Below are positions 21,532-24,516 of a stretch of DNA of 24,516 bases, one piece after another (position 1 is the stretch's first letter; every line of letters begins with the position of its first letter). The notes beneath the pieces were generated by a model. It saw only the letters and a list, made by a program, of their open reading frames with translations, was not told the origin of the DNA and searched no databases. A program made the translations under genes and the position numbers. This DNA comes from CAYSRC01 sp964433495 (lineage in GTDB: Bacteria > Bacillota > Clostridia > Oscillospirales > Ruminococcaceae): contig CAYSRC010000038.1 in NCBI GenBank assembly GCA_964433495.1, forward strand, positions 1-24,516. The letters run 5' to 3'.

Positions 21532-22068
21532 TCACCGCAGCTTGAGCGCGGGCGCGAGACGCTTTACAAGATAGGCGCCCAAAAGCGTCTTGACGGCGTC
21601 TCCCGGCAGAAAGGGGAACACGCAGCCGAGCAGCGCGGGCCACAGCGGCGTGCCCGTCGAGATCATATACCAAATCGTGCCGAAGGCATAGCACACGGCG
21701 GTGCCTGCCGCCATGGCGAGGCACAGCCTGAGATAGCCGCTCTCGCGCGAGGTCAAAAGGCCTGTCGCCGCGGCGGCGAAGATGTAGCCGATTATGTACC
21801 CGCCCGAGGGACCCGCGATGTGCCCTATCCCGCCGCGAAAGGCGGAAAACACCGGCAGCCCCGCCGCGCCGAGCGCGACGTAGACCGCGAGGGATACGGC
21901 GCCCCACACGGGGCCGAGCAGACCGCCCGCGATCATGACGGCAAGCGTCGCGAGGTTTATCACGATGGGGGTGAAGGCGAGCGGCAGCGAGATCTGGGAA
22001 AACACCGCGCAGATCGCGCTCATCAGCGCGCACGCGCAGAGCATCTTTGTGTTGGGCTTTTTTGTCAT
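21532..22068 (-). CDS. bioY: BioY family biotin transporter (ECF substrate-binding component)
   Basis: A 178-residue integral membrane protein with about six helices that captures biotin. The family signature GLPVFSAFRGGIGHIAGPSGGYIIGYI is at 70-96. Other typical parts are the N-terminal helix after a basic start and FPFLPGDAVKTLLGAYLVKR (151-170), where the aspartate-containing motif supports the call. BioY usually works with an energizing module (EcfT, EcfA, EcfA') shared between transporters; none is encoded nearby, so it either uses a module elsewhere or works alone. Start ATG 22068; the ribosome binding site is AAAGGA, somewhat distant. It has its own promoter (22175-22204) with a leader of about 100 bases. 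No biotin synthesis genes are seen, which fits scavenging. Confidence 0.93.
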   Translation of the reverse strand: MTKKPNTKMLCACALMSAICAVFSQISLPLAFTPIVINLATLAVMIAGGLLGPVWGAVSLAVYVALGAAGLPVFSAFRGGIGHIAGPSGGYIIGYIFAAAATGLLTSRESGYLRLCLAMAAGTAVCYAFGTIWYMISTGTPLWPALLGCVFPFLPGDAVKTLLGAYLVKRLAPALKLR

Positions 22069-22174
22069 CGTCGTCAGGGTTCCTTTCTTTTTTCGGTTGT
22101 AGGGATTTAAAACAAGGCCTGCACCGCGTCGGGCGGAAGAGCAACCACGTCCCGCGCAGCGAAAATCGCCTCCT

Positions 22175-22204
22175 ATTCTACACCCGAGGCGGGGGCGAAG
22201 TCAA
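22175..22204 (-). promoter_or_regulatory. Probable promoter of bioY
   Basis: Minus strand TTGACT (22199-22204), an 18-base spacer, TAGAAT (22175-22180) preceded by TG. Each hexamer matches five of six consensus positions. No convincing BirA operator was recognised across it. Confidence 0.6.
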
Positions 22205-22287
22205 TAAAAACCCAAAGCGACCGTCGGAGTTTGAAGTGTCAAAGCGGCTCCCCGTGCCGCCCGTCGGCGCGGGTTTTGCCGCGGCCC

Positions 22288-22316
22288 TTGACAGTGAGGG
22301 CGCGCGATACTATAAT
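22288..22316 (+). promoter_or_regulatory. Perfect consensus sigma-A promoter of greA
   Basis: TTGACA at 22288-22293, 17-base spacer, TATAAT at 22311-22316, followed by ATTACAGTG. Transcription would start near 22323, leaving about 120 bases of leader before greA. It is divergent from the bioY promoter, with about 85 bases between the -35 boxes. Confidence 0.9.
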
Positions 22317-22391
22317 TACAGTGATAAAAAGGCAGAGTATCGGGCGAACGTCCGCACGGGGGGCTGTGCGGGGGCTCGTCCGTATCCTTGT

Positions 22392-22415
22392 CCCGCGCCG
22401 CGGGCTCTGTTTTTT
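22392..22415 (+). terminator. Possible attenuator hairpin in the greA leader
   Basis: CCCGC (22392-22396) pairs with GCGGG (22400-22404) and is followed after CTCTG by six T residues (22410-22415). A further hairpin CCGCAC/GTGCGG lies upstream (22352-22357 with 22366-22371). The stem is short, so partial termination is the most that can be expected. Confidence 0.45.
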
Positions 22416-22442
22416 AAACGCGATGAAAGAGAGTGTTGTACC

Positions 22443-22928
22443 ATGGGCGAAGCACTGATGAGCAAGAGCAAGCTCGCTGAGTTTGAAAAGGAGCTTGAGT
22501 ATCTCAAAACCGTCAAACGCAAAGAGATGGCGGAGGTCATAAAGGAGGCGCGCTCGCACGGCGACCTGTCCGAAAACAGCGAGTACGACGAGGCCAAAAA
22601 CTCGCAGGCCATCATGGAGGCGCGCATAGCCGAGCTCGAAAAGATGCTTCAGAACGCGAAGGTCATCGACGAGGACGAGCTCTCGACCGAGCAGATTTCA
22701 ATCGGCAGCACCGTCAGGCTGCTTGACCTCGAGGAGAATGAGGAGATGTCCTATTCGCTCGTCAGCTCGAGCGAGGCGGATGCTTTCAACAACATGATAA
22801 GCGACGAGTCGCCTGTCGGCGCGGCGCTGTTGGGCCACAAGTCGGGCGATGTCGTCGACGTGGTCGTGCCGAGCGGCGAGGTCATTCGGTACAAGGTGCT
22901 CGAGATAGGCAAACAGAGCTTCGACTGA
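22443..22928 (+). CDS. greA: Transcription elongation factor GreA
   Basis: A 161-residue factor that enters the RNA polymerase secondary channel and stimulates cleavage of backtracked RNA. The N-terminal coiled coil (about 8-75) holds ELEYLKTVKRKEMAEVIKEAR and the tip loop DLSENSEYDEA (41-51) with the catalytic acidic residues D41 and E44. The C-terminal FKBP-like domain (about 85-161) includes SPVGAALLGHKSGDVVDVVVPSG (123-145). Start ATG 22443 gives a normal length; a second ATG at 22458 is possible but has no ribosome binding site. The frame is open far upstream across the promoter, which is not coding. greA is driven by the perfect promoter at 22288-22316. Confidence 0.97.
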   Translation: MGEALMSKSKLAEFEKELEYLKTVKRKEMAEVIKEARSHGDLSENSEYDEAKNSQAIMEARIAELEKMLQNAKVIDEDELSTEQISIGSTVRLLDLEENEEMSYSLVSSSEADAFNNMISDESPVGAALLGHKSGDVVDVVVPSGEVIRYKVLEIGKQSFD

Positions 22929-22957
22929 TTCGACCGTGTGGCCGCGGGTTTTTCAAG

Positions 22958-22990
22958 AAAACAGGTGCGCAAGCGCCTGTTTTGTGTTAT
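22958..22990 (+). terminator. Intrinsic terminator of greA
   Basis: An 11-bp stem AAAACAGGTGC (22958-22968) with 22973-22983, one G-U pair, GCAA tetraloop, 3' arm ending in TGTTTT followed by GTGTTAT. It lies 29 bases after the greA stop. Confidence 0.8.
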
Positions 22991-23118
22991 GCTGGTGATG
23001 TCGGGCGCGGGGCGCACCCTCAAAAACGGCGGCAGGGAGCCGCCGCAATGTGCGAAACGGGGGCGCTCCCCGGCTTTATCACCGGCAGTCTGTGCCAAAG
23101 CGGGAGGGGTGAAAAACC

Positions 23119-23610
23119 ATGCCGATTGCGGGGGTTGTTCAGCCCGAGACGATAGAGGTCGGCGAGGGGCTGCGGCTGCGGAGGTATGACGGCAAACACG
23201 ACTTCGCGCTCGCGTGGTACGAAGACCGCGAAACCGTGCGGCTCGTCGACGGCGTTCGGACGCCCTATACGCCCGAGCGCCTTGCCCGCATGTACGCCGT
23301 TTTGCAGCAAAAGGGCGAGCTGTACTTCATTGAGGCGCGGGAAAACGGTGCATTCCGCCCGATAGGCGACGTCGCCTTTCGGCAGGGGGATATGCCCATT
23401 GTCATCGGCGAGGCGTCGTACAGGGGGCGGGGCATCGGCGCGCGGGTCGTGGCCGCGCTCGTCGCGCGCGGGCGGCAGCTCGGATACCGTGAGCTCTTTG
23501 TGCGCGAGATATTTGAGTTTAACGCGGCGTCCCGCCGCCTCTTTGAGCGGGCGGGGTTCCGCGAATATCAAAAGACAGAAAACGGTCACAGCTTCCGCAT
23601 CGAGCTGTGA
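23119..23610 (+). CDS. GNAT-family acetyltransferase
   Basis: A 163-residue single-domain GNAT enzyme. The acetyl-CoA loop is YRGRGIGARVV (101-111), followed by the conserved FNAASRRLFERAGFREY (134-150), where the protein folds over the cofactor. The first third (ALAWYEDRETVRLVDG, then YTPERLARMYAVLQ) resembles the ribosomal-protein/RimJ-like branch, but the substrate cannot be named. Start ATG 23119 is supported by GGGAGGGG about nine bases upstream. It lies between greA and lysS, which are often direct neighbours in Firmicutes, and only 29 bases before lysS, so it probably leads the lysS transcript. A hairpin (23027-23033 with 23039-23045) lies in its leader. Confidence 0.85.
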   Translation: MPIAGVVQPETIEVGEGLRLRRYDGKHDFALAWYEDRETVRLVDGVRTPYTPERLARMYAVLQQKGELYFIEARENGAFRPIGDVAFRQGDMPIVIGEASYRGRGIGARVVAALVARGRQLGYRELFVREIFEFNAASRRLFERAGFREYQKTENGHSFRIEL

Positions 23611-23639
23611 AGAAGGATAAAAAACGCCGGAGGGAAAGA

Positions 23640-24516
23640 ATGGAGAAGGAAATTCTCGGCAAGGTCAGCTCTGCTATCGGGCAGGCAAAGGAAAAGATAG
23701 AGGACGCGGCAGAGGAGATGTCGGCGCAGGCGTACAACGAGCTTGTGACGATACGCCGCGGCAAGCTGAATGAGCTCAAGGCGGCGGGCAGCGACCCCTT
23801 CACACGCACAAGCTGGCCGCAGACGCACTTTGCCGCGCCGGTGAAGGCGGCGTTTGTCGACCCGCCCGAGGGCGAGCGCGGCCCCGAGGTGTGCATGGCG
23901 GGCCGTATGATGAGCAAGCGGGTGATGGGCAAGGCGAGCTTTTGCGACCTGCGGGACACGACCGGCGACATCCAGCTGTACGTGCGCCGCGACGACGTGG
24001 GCGCGGACGAATATCAGGCGTTTAAAAAGTTCGACATCGGCGACATCGTCGGGGTCAAGGGCTTTGTCTTCCGCACCAAGATGGGGGAGATAAGCGTCCA
24101 CGTGTCCGAGATCGTGCTTTTGGCGAAAAACCTTCTGCCGCTGCCCGAAAAGTTCCACGGCCTGCGCGACCGCGAGGCGCGGTACCGCCGCAGATATGTC
24201 GATTTGATCGTCAACCCGGGCGTCAGGGACACCTTTGTCAAGCGCAGCCGCATCCTGCGAGAGCTGCGCGCATACCTCGACGGCAAGGGCTTTTTGGAGG
24301 TCGACACCCCCATTCTGACCCCGTTTGAGATAGGCGCGTCGGCACGTCCCTTCTTCACCCATCACAACACCCTCGACATGGATATGGTGCTGCGCATCGA
24401 GACCGAGCTGTACCTCAAGCGGCTCGTCGTCGGCGGCATGGACCGGGTGTACGAGGTGGGGCGCATCTTCCGCAACGAGGGCATGGACCCCAAGCACAAC
24501 CCCGAGTTCACCACCA
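23640..24516 (+). CDS. lysS: Lysyl-tRNA synthetase, class II (3' end outside window)
   Basis: Attaches lysine to tRNA-Lys in the cytoplasm. The first 292 residues are visible. An anticodon-binding OB fold spans about 55-165 (VCMAGRMMSKRVMGKASFCDLRDTTGDIQLY at 84-114). The class II core follows, with RYRRRYVDLIVNP (181-193), the motif 1 region around FLEVDTPILTP (218-228), ASARPFFTHHNTLDMDMVLRIETELYLKRLVVGG, and motif 2 beginning FRNEGMDPKHNPEFT at 277-291, where the window ends. Start ATG 23640 has GGAGGG five bases upstream. The N-terminus before the RRGKLNELKAAGSDPF segment is about 38 residues, roughly 25 longer than in Bacillus LysS and helical in character. No T-box is present upstream. 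Confidence 0.97.
   Translation, partial: MEKEILGKVSSAIGQAKEKIEDAAEEMSAQAYNELVTIRRGKLNELKAAGSDPFTRTSWPQTHFAAPVKAAFVDPPEGERGPEVCMAGRMMSKRVMGKASFCDLRDTTGDIQLYVRRDDVGADEYQAFKKFDIGDIVGVKGFVFRTKMGEISVHVSEIVLLAKNLLPLPEKFHGLRDREARYRRRYVDLIVNPGVRDTFVKRSRILRELRAYLDGKGFLEVDTPILTPFEIGASARPFFTHHNTLDMDMVLRIETELYLKRLVVGGMDRVYEVGRIFRNEGMDPKHNPEFTT

Noticed and set aside
23027..23045. Hairpin CGGCGGC/GCCGCCG before the GNAT at 23119 as a terminator
   Set aside because: No T tract follows on either strand; the real greA terminator is at 22958-22990.
23611..23639. T-box riboswitch before lysS
   Set aside because: Only 29 bases separate the GNAT stop from lysS and no specifier hairpin or TGG-type T-box sequence is present.

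Overview
The window looks like chromosomal DNA of a GC-rich member of the Clostridia (Oscillospiraceae-like). This is inferred from several signs: strong AGGAGG-type ribosome binding sites, Mini-RNase III (MrnC), a stand-alone BioY, the block dgt-dnaG-rpoD, the block rplU-rpmA-obg-mrnC, greA close to lysS, and a CotH/VTC/DUF4956 cassette. No plasmid, phage, IS or CRISPR genes are seen. Both ends cut genes: groEL lacks its 5' part and lysS lacks its 3' part.

Layout. 1-861: end of groEL and its terminator. 1284-5015: a three-gene operon coding for a membrane-anchored CotH-kinase protein, a VTC-type polyphosphate polymerase domain protein and a DUF4956 membrane protein. 5016-5514: repeats between convergent terminators. 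5515-7845 (minus): a CtpE-like P-type ATPase. 7846-8498: hairpin-rich DNA. 8499-9486 (minus): a tandem-GNAT acetyltransferase preceded by a 12-residue arginine-rich leader peptide and two mutually exclusive hairpins, a layout like that of inducible antibiotic-resistance genes. 9810-12344: consensus promoter, L21 leader, rplU, rpmA, obg and mrnC. 12345-13053: repeats and a bidirectional terminator. 13054-15086 (minus): Rrf2 regulator, GNAT and alpha/beta hydrolase. 15377-19405 (minus): dgt, dnaG, rpoD. 19845-20824 (minus): YigZ-family protein and rpmE. 21035-21126: a perfect sigma-A promoter followed about 55 nt later by an intrinsic terminator, with no ORF between, so a candidate small RNA. 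21532-22068 (minus): bioY. 22288-24516: greA with its own perfect promoter and a leader hairpin, a GNAT, and the start of lysS.

Most coding content is housekeeping: translation, replication priming, the main sigma factor, ribosome assembly and chaperonin. The unusual content lies in the non-coding DNA and accessory genes. The main items are the leader-peptide/SD-switch in front of the tandem GNAT, the orphan promoter-terminator unit, three dispersed families of intergenic palindromic repeats (one with compensatory changes in its stem), and the surface-directed CotH/VTC/DUF4956 cassette. All assignments come from reading the sequence; no database search was run.
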